This document shows positions 30,945 through 41,093 of a DNA stretch of 64,000 nt, one piece after another. Source of the DNA: Asparagopsis taxiformis. Its lineage: Eukaryota > Rhodophyta > Florideophyceae > Bonnemaisoniales > Bonnemaisoniaceae. Position numbers and translations under genes: made by a program. The stretch is from contig JALQPE010002268.1 in assembly GCA_030407315.1 (NCBI GenBank), positions 1 through 64,000 of the forward strand. The letters are read 5' to 3'. The stretch's first letter is position 1. Each line of letters opens with the position of its first letter. The notes beneath the pieces were generated by a model that was not told the DNA's origin, did no database searches, and saw only the letters and a list, made by a program, of their open reading frames with translations.

Positions 30945-33230
30945 ATGCCGCCGCGTATTGCGAAGAAAGCTCCAAAGCCTCCGGGCCTCCAGAAAACCCG
31001 GTCAGCAGCTGCTGTATCGAGTGCCCGACAATCCCGTGCGAAGAAGCGGTCTGGGCCTACCGGCAGCATTGAACCGCGGTCCGGTAGTCGCAAGACGGAC
31101 CGGCGCAGAACTGGGGATCCGCAGCGAGAAAGTGAGGAAGGAGGAACGGCGCGGAGAGAGATGGGGCTTGACCGAGGCAAGCGTGCTCGCAGGGACAGTG
31201 AACATCATGATGATGACATGATAGTGGCTCAAAACATGTTGGAATTGCGGCAGAGTGCTATGGCAAAGGTAGTTCCTCCCGGGTTGGCAGATGCGGAGGT
31301 GCTGCAGACGGAGTCCCAGCCGGGGGTTCGCGAGACACTGGAGGCTGTGACCCCCACTGCGCCAACTATGCCGAGTACATCAGCCCCAGCAGGTAATGCA
31401 GTCAGGGACCCGAGGATAGCGGCAAGGGATGTTGTTTCTGAGCAACGTTCACAGGATGCCAACTATCATCGGCGGTCAGGTGGTACTGAGGGGAGAGAGC
31501 AGCCGGAGTGCGGGCCTCGTCACAACAGACTGTCATTGGTGCCAAATATGCGCGTAACGCCCCCGCGACGTCAGGCTATTGCCGATGGAGGACATCATAA
31601 TCCCGATAGCGTGGGAGATGGGGGGACGGTGAGGGCAGAGAGGTTGCATCCGCCGGAATCCATCGATTTAATGGCGAGTCGCATCAATGCGCAGAAGAAG
31701 AAGATCGCGGAGCTGGAAAAAAAAGTGTTTAGCCAGGACATAGCAAACAAGGCGCTCACCACGGAGATAGTTGCGTTGGAGGCTAAGGTGAAGACTCTGC
31801 AGGCGGAAAATGCCAGCCTTACTGCAATTGCGAGAACAGGTAGAATCAGTGATCACGGTGGCGGTAAGTCGAAAATACAGAAAGCCATTCCTGTGAAATA
31901 CCTTGGAGTTCTTAGGGCGGTTGAGGAAAACCTGACAAAGTGGTGCAAGAACGAGACTATGGAGCTGGACCCTATAGCGGAACAAACGCAGAGACGTTGG
32001 ACTGGACGTACCATCGAGGTAGAGCCGGTAGAAGGGACACTTTGGAGCGAAAACGGTGTAGGATATATTGCTACCCCTCCGGGCTATATCATCAAGAATC
32101 TGCAGTGGTATACACCTTCGTACAGAGACGAGAGTGATCTGCTGAATGACTTGGTGCGACACGTACTGCGTCAAAGTCCGTGGTGTGATGTGTTTTCCGA
32201 TGAGGAGCAGCGTGTGTGCTGTCAAGAGGCTGTGGCGGGGAGCAAGGAATTGAAAGTGAAGGTGACGCAGAAACTGTCCGACGTGATGAGTGCACGGAAG
32301 CGTAATGCGAGGGACAGATTGTTCGGTTCGCTGGGGTACACGAAATTAATGTCTAGATGCACGATGCTGACGACGCGAGCTGAGATGGACGAGCGAGAGG
32401 ATCAAAAGCGCGAAGCGTCTGAGAAGCTTTTGAAACGGGAAAGCAACGGTGATTTGGATATGGGGAGGTGGCGAACGGCACCGTTCTCAGAGCTGCGATA
32501 CAGCAAAGGCATGGTTCCTGACAGCTTCGAAATGGAAGTGAATGGTGATGCATGGTTTAACAACCGAGTAGCTGTGAATGTGCTGGACATCTTCAGGGGT
32601 TATTCGATACGACCAGAACAAGTAATGGACATAGAGACGAGCATACTAACGCTGGCGCGCCTGGATGCTTGGCTAGTGACTACTGTGGAGTGTTTGGATG
32701 AACCGAAGGGGAAAGGAGGTGCACGGCAGAAGGAGTTTACAAGGCGGTACAGTCAATATGTGGGGGTAGCTTTTCAGCAATTAGTTGGTATGGTGGTGTA
32801 CTGCATGTCTTGTCTCCAAGGCTCGCAAGCAAGGGAAGAAACGGACGTTGTCGAGAGCGAACAGCGGACTAGTGCACAGTCACGGCATGTGTTTGCAAGC
32901 CGTACTGTGACGAGAGAGGCTGTTGAAGTGTGGCAAAGCGGAGAGGGGTCTGGAATTGTTCATGTCGTTGATGATGTAAACCGCTGCTCATCACTTGTTC
33001 TAGTGTCCGAGGATTGGATTCAATCGCATATTACGTCAAACCTCGGTGCTGTAATGGATTGTGTGATTGCGCAAGGACTAATTGGCGCAGAACTTTTCGT
33101 CGTTGACCCATATGCTGGACACCTGAGTGCAAACCTGAATGTCGAAATCAATGCCCCACAGTATGGGGGCATGGAGCGGCGCCATGCAGCAACTGCTGAT
33201 AACGGTTTTGGCGTAATGGAGGATGGTTGA
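30945..33230 (+). CDS. Long coiled-coil protein, distant family B relative
   Basis: This is a 761-aa single ORF starting MPPRIAKKAPKPP (ATG at 30945 in context TTATGCCG). The basic, disordered N-terminus (1-220) has KKR and KRARR clusters that could direct nuclear import. Residues about 240-300 are a clear heptad coiled coil (INAQKKKIAELEKKV, then LEAKVKTLQAENASL). The C-terminal half has VTQKLSDVMSARKRNARDRL followed by FGSLGY, which aligns with the VT...NKSR-x-x-VR-x-RF...LGF block of the family B genes at 2741 and 57307. A later ILTLARL...FTRRYSQY region also parallels them. Function is unknown. It sits directly downstream of the methyltransferase-SET gene, so a partner or scaffold role is inferred. 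Confidence 0.7.
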   Translation: MPPRIAKKAPKPPGLQKTRSAAAVSSARQSRAKKRSGPTGSIEPRSGSRKTDRRRTGDPQRESEEGGTARREMGLDRGKRARRDSEHHDDDMIVAQNMLELRQSAMAKVVPPGLADAEVLQTESQPGVRETLEAVTPTAPTMPSTSAPAGNAVRDPRIAARDVVSEQRSQDANYHRRSGGTEGREQPECGPRHNRLSLVPNMRVTPPRRQAIADGGHHNPDSVGDGGTVRAERLHPPESIDLMASRINAQKKKIAELEKKVFSQDIANKALTTEIVALEAKVKTLQAENASLTAIARTGRISDHGGGKSKIQKAIPVKYLGVLRAVEENLTKWCKNETMELDPIAEQTQRRWTGRTIEVEPVEGTLWSENGVGYIATPPGYIIKNLQWYTPSYRDESDLLNDLVRHVLRQSPWCDVFSDEEQRVCCQEAVAGSKELKVKVTQKLSDVMSARKRNARDRLFGSLGYTKLMSRCTMLTTRAEMDEREDQKREASEKLLKRESNGDLDMGRWRTAPFSELRYSKGMVPDSFEMEVNGDAWFNNRVAVNVLDIFRGYSIRPEQVMDIETSILTLARLDAWLVTTVECLDEPKGKGGARQKEFTRRYSQYVGVAFQQLVGMVVYCMSCLQGSQAREETDVVESEQRTSAQSRHVFASRTVTREAVEVWQSGEGSGIVHVVDDVNRCSSLVLVSEDWIQSHITSNLGAVMDCVIAQGLIGAELFVVDPYAGHLSANLNVEINAPQYGGMERRHAATADNGFGVMEDG

Positions 33231-33307
33231 AATTAGTGCAGTAAATGTGACGTTGACTAGAAGGCTTATCATGTAGTACATTATCAATAGAGTGCTGCGA
33301 TTTAGAT

Positions 33308-36300
33308 TTATTCTTCTTCATTATCATCTGTGAACTGGTAATCAGTGTTGGTGTAGAAGCGGTTGAGATAGAAACGGTGGTCCGACCAGTGCATTTGTTT
33401 CGTAAATGGCTTGACTGGAAAGTTACTTCGTACGATGTGCACGGTGCCAGATATAGTAGATGCAGGAATGAGGTCAAACCAAGGACCACCTGCACTGTGG
33501 GATGCAGTGTCATTGCTGTCAACGGATCCGTTGTCCGGGTCCCATGTGGACCACTTTAAACAAATGCACCCAAGTGATTTTTCCACAGCGGTTTTTGGGG
33601 CAAAGCAGGTCATATACTGAACGAAAGCGAGTTCTACAGGTTGAAACAGGTTTGGAGACTGCAGGCGTACCAGTGCCAGGACGCGCCCTACCCATATGGT
33701 TCTGTAGTCATCGGCAGTTCCGGAGATGACGACAAAGGAGTACTGCGATCTCTTTGCGGGGCCGAATGATGAAGTTGCAAAGACGCGCTGCTGCTTGTGC
33801 CTCGACACGTTTGTGGGGCGAAGCATGCCACTGTGCGGGTCAAAGTCGTCGGCATCTGGGACGTACCCTCCCATGACGTAGGCGGACTTTACCGCGGTGA
33901 CGGAAATGTCCATGTCATGTATTGGAGGGCCTTCTGCCGTGGCGCGCAGTCTAGCGAGGGTGAGGAACGCTTGTGCAGCTGTGTCACCGAGTTGCTGGAA
34001 TAGCGTTATGGTGCCAGACGGGAACGAGGAGTTGTGCAGAGGCAAAAGAGTGGCAGGATCGGGCTGTCCGTCGATATCTGCAACGAGGAGGGTTGCATCG
34101 GGCAGCAGGGAGGCAAAGTCGTGCAGTGCAACGGTGAATCCGTCGCGAACGAGTACTGCACCGTCTGTGGGCGATATCATGCGTGCGTTTCCCAATGTGT
34201 TGGATGGGGTATGACCAGTTGGAGTGGCCAAGGAGAATTCCATGTGGCGAATAGTCTCTTCCATGGCTGTGGAGCGCCTTCGAGAGGTTTTCCTATAACT
34301 CTGTTTGAACAGAAGATGCGAGTGTTCGTAGGGGCCTGCATCAATGTGTTCCAGGGCGCCATATCTCTGCAAGTCACCGGGAAGATGGTCTAGAAGATGG
34401 AACTTGAAAGTTTTGAGACCTGTGGTGTGGAATGGGCCGAGGGTGGAGAGCATTGATTGTTTGAAATAGGAAATGGAGTTCTGGAGGCTTTCTAGTTCGG
34501 CGGCAGTCCAGTGCTTGATGCGACCGCGTTTCATGACCCATGCGACGAGGTCAGAGTATTGCGTGCAGATGGAAGTGAGAGGGGCTGTCTCTACTTCGTC
34601 ACAGCATGTGTCAATGAATGCTGCGATGAAAGGGAACACCATGTCGACATGGTGATAGTCTTTGGCTGCGAGCATGCCGCGTATGCCGTCCTCCGTGAAG
34701 AGGCCGTTCAAATTGGTGCCCTTCTCACCCTTGGAGAAGTCGACATGAAGACCGGTGATGTAGTAGTCGCGTTCGATAGCGGACAGAATGCTGTTTGAGC
34801 CGGCGAGGATGGATTTTTTCACCTTCTTGAAGGTGCGAGGTGTCCCGGAATGGGAGGCAGTGGTGGTGGTGAGGTCTGGGGAGCTGAGGCGGTGGACAAT
34901 GCACTGTTTGATGAGCTTTGAGATGCCGAGGTGGAGATTGTGCAGAGGCTCGAAGGAGAAAATGTTGTAGGGGTCTAGGGGACTGTTGGTGGGTAAAAGA
35001 GCGGTCGATTCGAGGACAGAGTGTTGTTCGAGGAGGGAGAGAGCTTCGAGCGGAGCAGTTGTATGCTCCTGAGCGCTCTCTTGGCGTGCAGAGCGTGTAT
35101 CATCGAGGGAGCGGGGCTGGTGTGGCGCGGTGGATTCAAGTTGAGTGGCGGGGATGTAGCAGCGGTGGCAGGGATGTGTGGTGGTAGTGCTGTTGCGAGT
35201 GCATGACAGCTCTTTGGCCTCTGGAAAGTCGCAGCAATAATTGGCTAGGATGGGAAAGCATTGGCGGGCAGTTGCAGTGGAGTCTGTGCAGGGGAACCCG
35301 GAAGAAAACGCGGTGGATAGGGACGAAAACACTTTTTCGAGTGCTTTATGAAGAATATCAATTTTGCGAGCGCGACTAGCAGAACTAGAGGTTGTCGGCA
35401 TTTCATCACCGAACAAGGCGTTGGACGAAGGGTTAACAATGTACGGAAGATACCCGACGATGGTGAGGCCGGTACGGATGCAGTGGCGACGGAGGGGGGC
35501 GGAGAAGTTGAGCAGTGTGACGTGTATGGGGTATGCGACGATTGCGGAGCTCTTGAGGCTTGTGCTGCTCTTGTCGGAGTACACTTGGAGGAGGCCGGCA
35601 AAGGAGGAAGGTGTGGGATCAGTTTCCTCTGCCCATACGACCTGTGGATCTTCCGAGAGCTGCACGCGCTGTCTAGTAACCTGGTGCAGCGTTTTCGCGA
35701 ATTCTGTGTGTAGGGGATGAGAAAATATTGCGGTGCCGTCTGGGGCGGTCTGTGGGGAGGGGTGGAAGAGAGTATTTTGGTCGTTAGCCAGTGCTAACTG
35801 CCTGCGGAGCATGTCGACTGCAGTCGCGACCCATGGGTCGCGGAGGTACAGCTGTGCCGAGTACTTACCAGTTTTGTCTGGAATGATGTGGCTCTTGTAA
35901 CCTTCGGTGCGGAAATGTGTTTCGACCATGGAAGCGGTAACGTGGCGACATTCTTCTACGGTGCGAACGGCGCTGTTGAACTTTTCTAGGGAGAATGCGG
36001 GGTCTTGTAGGATGGTGATGACTTCGCTCACGCGGCCAGCGCCGGCCTTGTACTCGAGGGTTGTGAGACTGGCGGCGAGGGATTGCACGAGGAGGTCTGC
36101 GCGGGAGGGGGTTGAGGTTGGTGGCAGTGGAGCGTCACAGGGTGAGTCGCTGGAGGAAGCACGACCAGATTCTGGGTCTGGGGAGCTGGGTTGCGGGGAA
36201 TCATGGTCGCCGTTTCGAGCAGGCTCATGGGTGACGGCAGGGACACGAGCGTTGTTGAAATGTTGGGGAGAGGGGTTGAAACGGTAGCGACACGTTCGCT

Positions 36301-36364
36301 CATGCAGCGCGAGCGCATAAGCATCTACGCAGTAGTAGAAGCACCCTTCATACTTGCATTCCAT
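33308..36364 (-). CDS. Plavaka/Tnp2-like DDE transposase
   Basis: This is a 1018-aa intact ORF. The N-terminus is a C2HC/C2H2-type zinc finger (C3, C8, H21, C25). A Ser/Pro-rich linker follows, then LLQVYSDK (Asp near 264) and the TIVGYLPYI strand seen after it in Plavaka-type transposases, a CHRC pair near 399-402, and LHNLHLGISK near 475. A helical segment around FKFHLLDHLPGDLQRYGALE precedes an E-x-SH-like EHSHLLFKQSYRKTSRR block. The order and spacing fit the CACTA-related Plavaka group known from fungi. It is the only transposase inside the 19.4-kb element and lies near its right end, so it probably mobilises it. Another CACTA-like lineage remains possible. Confidence 0.65.
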   Translation of the reverse strand: MECKYEGCFYYCVDAYALALHERTCRYRFNPSPQHFNNARVPAVTHEPARNGDHDSPQPSSPDPESGRASSSDSPCDAPLPPTSTPSRADLLVQSLAASLTTLEYKAGAGRVSEVITILQDPAFSLEKFNSAVRTVEECRHVTASMVETHFRTEGYKSHIIPDKTGKYSAQLYLRDPWVATAVDMLRRQLALANDQNTLFHPSPQTAPDGTAIFSHPLHTEFAKTLHQVTRQRVQLSEDPQVVWAEETDPTPSSFAGLLQVYSDKSSTSLKSSAIVAYPIHVTLLNFSAPLRRHCIRTGLTIVGYLPYIVNPSSNALFGDEMPTTSSSASRARKIDILHKALEKVFSSLSTAFSSGFPCTDSTATARQCFPILANYCCDFPEAKELSCTRNSTTTTHPCHRCYIPATQLESTAPHQPRSLDDTRSARQESAQEHTTAPLEALSLLEQHSVLESTALLPTNSPLDPYNIFSFEPLHNLHLGISKLIKQCIVHRLSSPDLTTTTASHSGTPRTFKKVKKSILAGSNSILSAIERDYYITGLHVDFSKGEKGTNLNGLFTEDGIRGMLAAKDYHHVDMVFPFIAAFIDTCCDEVETAPLTSICTQYSDLVAWVMKRGRIKHWTAAELESLQNSISYFKQSMLSTLGPFHTTGLKTFKFHLLDHLPGDLQRYGALEHIDAGPYEHSHLLFKQSYRKTSRRRSTAMEETIRHMEFSLATPTGHTPSNTLGNARMISPTDGAVLVRDGFTVALHDFASLLPDATLLVADIDGQPDPATLLPLHNSSFPSGTITLFQQLGDTAAQAFLTLARLRATAEGPPIHDMDISVTAVKSAYVMGGYVPDADDFDPHSGMLRPTNVSRHKQQRVFATSSFGPAKRSQYSFVVISGTADDYRTIWVGRVLALVRLQSPNLFQPVELAFVQYMTCFAPKTAVEKSLGCICLKWSTWDPDNGSVDSNDTASHSAGGPWFDLIPASTISGTVHIVRSNFPVKPFTKQMHWSDHRFYLNRFYTNTDYQFTDDNEEE

Positions 36365-38204
36365 GTCGAGTTTTGACGCAAAAGGGAGGATTGCGAGCTG
36401 AACAGGGGAGACTGTGCCGTCCAGATGCGACCAATTTTATTTTTGTGGTGCTTTCGAGACTTGGAATGTAACGTGTTCGTTCGTAGTTTTGTGGGTAGTA
36501 GTTTTGTGCTCACTCCAGCTGACATCCCAACGGTGGAATTTAACCGAGAGTTCAATCATTTCCAACTGTTACATCACATTGCGTGCTGGCAACGTGTGCA
36601 TGGAAGGACGAACGACCGCCCTGGGAGATGAATTTTCAATTAATTCATTTGTAATAATAAACTTTTTTATTTCCGAACTTCGTGGAATCTGAATGTGCTT
36701 TACAGCGGATATGCCACGGATCATGTAAGGAAAGCAAATGGATTCTCATATATATGATTATATGTTTCTATTCGTTGTTCTCGATCCGGATCTCATTGTT
36801 CGGGGATTCAGAGACCATGGCTTGGGCCATACTCAATCTCACTGCCGGCGATGATTTCGAGTATGCACAGCAAGACTTAAGCGGACGCTGAAAGCTGTCC
36901 GGTCGACGCCGCAGGCTCCACTCCGCCCTCATCACCGACTGAGATTCTTTGACCGCCTTTGCTTAACGAAGGTACGTGCGCGAATCTTGATCAAGATTCG
37001 CGCACGTACCTTCGTTCCATCCTCTACACTAAACAAAGCAAAGGCGGTCAAAGGAAGCGTGGAGTTTGAGTCTGACTATTTCCGTTTATGCGATATTTTT
37101 CATTGGAAGCATGTTGACTCATGATGTGTATTGAGCGGAGGATGGAAGAGAGGTACGTGAAGTTTTGAAAGTATGCTGCGAGGGAAGGTTGGTTTTGAGT
37201 CTGACTGTTGTGGTTGATTCCGATGTTTTGTAGATGATGCAGGAATGTTGATGACGGAAGGTAAGTTTCACTGAGCACCAATACTTGTTTTGCGAAGATA
37301 TGGAATGCTGACTTTGATTATTCATTGCAAGGTTTTTGGATCATGGTTTGTATTGTGTGTAGGATGGATGAGAGGTAAGTAAGGGAGTTTCCTAGGATAT
37401 CTGTCGTGGTAAGCGTTGGTTTTGAATCTGACTGCTGGGGTTGATGTTGTGTATGTGATGCAGGAGTGGTGAAGCAGGAACGGCAGGACTGAAGGAGAGT
37501 GAAGAAGGGATCTAGGAAGATGGGGAATGAAGCTGTGAGGTGTTTCTGGTATGTGTATCTTTTCGGGCATACGATAGAAGTGAGAGTGGGTTTCAAGTGG
37601 TGTAAGATTTTGCTGACCATGTTCGTGTTTGATGTCTTGATGATTTAATGGGCTGGGGTGGTGTCGAGGAAAGCGGGGATGGTATTGGGAAGGAGCTTAT
37701 TTTTGTAATCTAGGTCGTGAGGGTTCTTGAAGTATGTGCGGATGGTGGTGCATGGCGTTCAGATGGTAGGGAGAACGCGATAGTGAGGGAGATGGGTGAT
37801 CGACGATATGCTGACAGGTATTTTGTATTCTGGCTGGATACGTATTTCGTATTCTGGCTGGATACATATTCCGTATTCTGGCTGGATACGTATTTCCTAT
37901 TCTAACCGGGTATTTATTTCCTATTCTGACCAGATATGTATTTCCTATTCTAGAGAGACGTATTGTATACCAGCAGTTTCGTAAATGAGAGAATAAAATA
38001 CGGTCCGATATGGGCCCTGAATTTACCATCCGCTGTAATTTCTTCCCTCCCGGTTTTCGCTGATATATTGTATACTGGATGTCGGGTCCTAGTATTCCGC
38101 CATATGTACTAGAGAAAGTTGACGTCCGCATCCAAAAATTTTTTATTTTTTTTTGGACGCGGACGTTCATTTGTTCTAGTAAATCTCGGGGCCGACTAGG
38201 ACCC
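36365..38204. repeat. Right non-coding arm of the 19.4-kb transposon
   Basis: No gene is seen. Contents in order: a long foldback at 36947-37053; a diverged direct duplication of about 240 bp (37090-37330 and 37330-37620, sharing TTGGTTTTGA(G/A)TCTGACTG); a tandem array of a 24-bp unit at about 37818-37945 (unit like GTATTCTGGCTGGATACGTA, about five copies); and subterminal CTAGTA/GGACG motifs at 38085-38204, including a TTTTTT-rich stretch between GACGTCCGCATCC and GGACGCGGACGTTC. Confidence 0.7.
36947..37053. repeat. Foldback with a 52-bp perfect palindrome
   Basis: Positions 36965-37016 form a perfect 52-nt palindrome centred on TTGATCAA. Outer 18-nt arms, CTTTGACCGCCTTTGCTT at 36947-36964 and its complement at 37036-37053, flank it with a 19-nt asymmetric loop on the right side. 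Confidence 0.9.
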
Positions 38205-38251
38205 GTACTAGAGAGACTGGACGTCCGCGTCCACTTCCGAAAACACAGACG
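38205..38251 (-). repeat. Right terminal inverted repeat of the 19.4-kb transposon
   Basis: Its reverse complement starts CGTCTGTGTTTTCGGAAGTG, differing from the left end at two bases in the first 34. The retained AG of the target site follows at 38252. Confidence 0.9.
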
Positions 38252-41093
38252 AGCGCACGCCGACCGCGATAAGACTACGTTTACGTCGCACGTCGGTACG
38301 TATCGCTTTCGCCGCATGCCTTTCGGACTTTCGAACGCGCCCGCGACGTTTCAGCGCGCGCTCGACATATTGCTCGCGAACGTGAAGTGGCAACATTGCC
38401 TTGTCTACCTGGATGACGTAATCATCTTCTCCGCCGACGTAAACGCGCACGTGCACCACGTCGACGAGATACTGGGAATCCTCGGACGCGCAGGCGTTTC
38501 GCTAAAATTCGCGAAGACCGAGTTCTTCAAGCGCTCGGTGGACTACCTGGGACATACTATTTCGCCTGGGAAGCTCTCCGTACCGACGACGAAGTGCGAC
38601 GCGCTGCGCGATGCGACGTACCCGATGACGAAGACGCAACTGCGAAGTTTTCTAGGAACTTGCAACGTATACCGCCGATTCGTCGAAAAATTCGCGTTCG
38701 TCGCGGCGCCGCTTACGCAGCTGCTAAAGAAGGACCAAGGAGACAGCTTACCCGCGCCGACGCCGGAGCAGACGCGCGCGTTCGAAGCATTGCGACAAGC
38801 GATGCTGTCTCCGCCAATTCTCCGCCTACCGCGCGAAGGACACCCGTATGTGCTCGATACCGACGCGTCGCGAGGGCAAATCTGATGCGCGCTACTTCAG
38901 CTAGACGCGGACGACGACGTACTACATCCAGTCAGATACTGGTCGCGCACGCTTAACGACGCGGAGCGCAACTATTCGACGACGGAACGCGAATGCCTCG
39001 CAGTCGTATGGGCAGTTTTGCTATTACGCACATATTTGGAAGGACGGAAGTTCACGGTTCGCACCGACCATAATTCGTTGCGTTGGATCCTGAACATGAC
39101 GTCCGCGGAAGGACGACTCGCGCGCTGGCGATTGCGACTCGCCGAGTTCGAATTCGACGTCGAATACAAGAAAAGAAAACGCCACGTTATCGCCGACGCG
39201 CTCTCGCGAATGGCCACGCGAAGCTGCGACGAGACGGAAATACCGGACGAGATACCCTGCTTCGGCGCCGCGAACATCGTCGAACCGCACGCGGACATAC
39301 GCGACCGAACCGACGCTGCGCTACTATGCAACTACGCAGAATACTACCCGAGCTTGGCCTGCCTACTGGCAATTCGGTCGTGTATCGAGCCGCCCGTATC
39401 CACTGACGAGTGGATTCGCGAACAGGCGACGGACGAATTCTGCCAGAACGCGAAACGCGACGTCGAGACCGCGCCGCGATCGCGCTTCCATCTGTCCCCC
39501 GATGGGATACTCATGAGGACCGCTCCGCTCGACGACGCGACGCAGATAGTCGTGCCCGAAGCGATAAAAGGACGTATTCTGCGAGCGAACCATTACGCGG
39601 TAACTGCAGGACACCCGGGCGCGCGACGCATGTACGACGCAATTCGACGCCCGTATTACTGGCCGAAGATGAGCGTAGACGTCTACACCACGGTGAGACA
39701 ATGCGATGCGTGCGCGCGCAACCGCGTTACGCAATATCGCCATACGAACGCCCTGAAGCTATTCCCCGCTACGCGCCCGCTCGAAGACGGCGCTATCGAT
39801 ATTCTGGGACCGCTGCCCGAGACCCCGCACCAACGCCGCTTCGTACTCGTAATCGCCGATCGCTACAGCAAGCTCTGTCGCCTCATCGCGCTCGGACGCG
39901 TATCCGCGCTCGCCGTCGCAAAAGCGTTTTGCCGAGATTGGGTCTTCGTTTATGGACCGCCGCGCACGCTACTTTCAGATAACGGACCGCAGTTCCGCTC
40001 GAAGCTGTTTCAGGAAACGTGCGCGCTAATGGGAACGCGTAACATCTTCACGACTACCTATCACCCGCAATCGAACGGGCAAGTCGAGCGCATGAACCGC
40101 ACCATCGTCGCGACGCTGCGCCATTACGTCGACGAAGAGCGAAAGAATTGGGACGAGCACCTAGACGCGCTGGCGTACGCATACAATCGCGCGATGCACC
40201 GCTCGACGAACACGACGCCGTTCGAACTTACGCTCACGCGCTACCCTGTATCGCTGGGGACGGAGCAGGTCGACACGATTCGTAGCACGCCGTTCCTTCG
40301 CATGGAGTTCCTTGCGAAGCTATCCGACGCATATGCGCGCGCAGCGAACGCGTTGAAGAAAGCGCAAGCGAGATACAAACGCGACTTCGACCGCGGCGCA
40401 CGCACGGTGAACAAGAGCATCAAGGTTGGCGATCAAGTATATCTGGACACTCGCGCGGGAGCGACGACACGAACGCAGCGCGACGACGGAACGCGCCCTT
40501 CGAAGTTGGACTACCCCGTGTCGGGACCCTTCCCGGTCACAAGCTGCCGCGGGCACACTTACGAAATCATAATCGACGGTGTGCCCGAACTCGTCAGCTC
40601 CGACCGTATTCGCCTAGCACCGCGCAACGCGACGCACGCGCCGGTTACGCCAAGCGGCGAAGAAGGGACGACTGACGCGGAGGACACAAGCGACGCAGCG
40701 CGACGTAACGAACGCGTATTCGATGACGCACGCAAGGTGAATCCTGAAGCAGGATATGGGACGCGGGAGTTCATGATTGACAGATTGACGGCTGAAGGTG
40801 TCGACGACACCGGTGCGCCCGTATTTCGTGTACGCTGGAAGGGCTTCTCTCCGCGCGACGACACTTGGGAGCCCGAAAGCTCGTTACCCGCGCCCATCGT
40901 TGCCCGTTTCCGCCGCGACCGCGGACGCTCCGCCTCTGACAACACTGCGCGCAACACCGAGGTTGGCGCCACGTCACCGTGCAATCGTAGTAAGCGTCCG
41001 GCACGCGGCGACGCCCCGCGTATAACGTTGCCTAGCCGCGCGAGCGCGCGCAGCGCGAGTCGACGAACGCCTTCGCAGACACCGCGCAACTGA
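38252..41093 (+). pseudogene. pol: Ty3/gypsy Pol, 3' half (reverse transcriptase, RNase H, integrase, chromodomain)
   Basis: Reverse transcriptase resumes with DRDKTTFTSHVGTYRFRRMP and PFGLSNAPATFQ, then YLDD at 38406-38417. RNase H shows VLDTDAS, TERECLAV and RTDHNS. A TGA at 38883-38885 replaces a Gly codon after GQI; the frame is unchanged beyond it. Integrase has an HHCC-type zinc site (NHYAVTAGHPG...CDAC), then DILGPL, LLSDNGPQF and NGQVERMNR as the D, D and E segments. A C-terminal chromodomain (FRVRWKGFSPRDDTWEPE) marks a chromovirus that targets modified histones. It is GC-rich like gag. The 3' tail is Arg/Ser/Thr-rich. Confidence 0.88.

Larger units (their letters stand above)
18850..38251. 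mobile_element. 19.4-kb DNA transposon with epigenetic-type cargo
   Basis: The two ends are inverted copies: 34 bp with two mismatches (18850-18883 against 38218-38251), extending to 47 bp after a four-base mismatch. An AG dinucleotide is duplicated on either side (18848-18849 and 38252-38253). Removing the element and one AG rejoins the gypsy reverse transcriptase in frame, which fixes the borders. Both subterminal regions are rich in CTAGTA and GGACGTCC motifs. Inside are a ParB-like/2OG-oxygenase gene (-), a methyltransferase-SET gene (+), a coiled-coil gene (+) and a Plavaka/Tnp2-like transposase gene (-). Three of the four are uninterrupted, so the insertion looks recent and the element may be autonomous. 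Confidence 0.85.

Noticed and set aside
37796..37984. Short ORF with FVFWLDTY repeats resembling membrane helices
   Set aside because: It is a translation of the 24-bp tandem array. It has no start context and the other strand gives an equally open frame.
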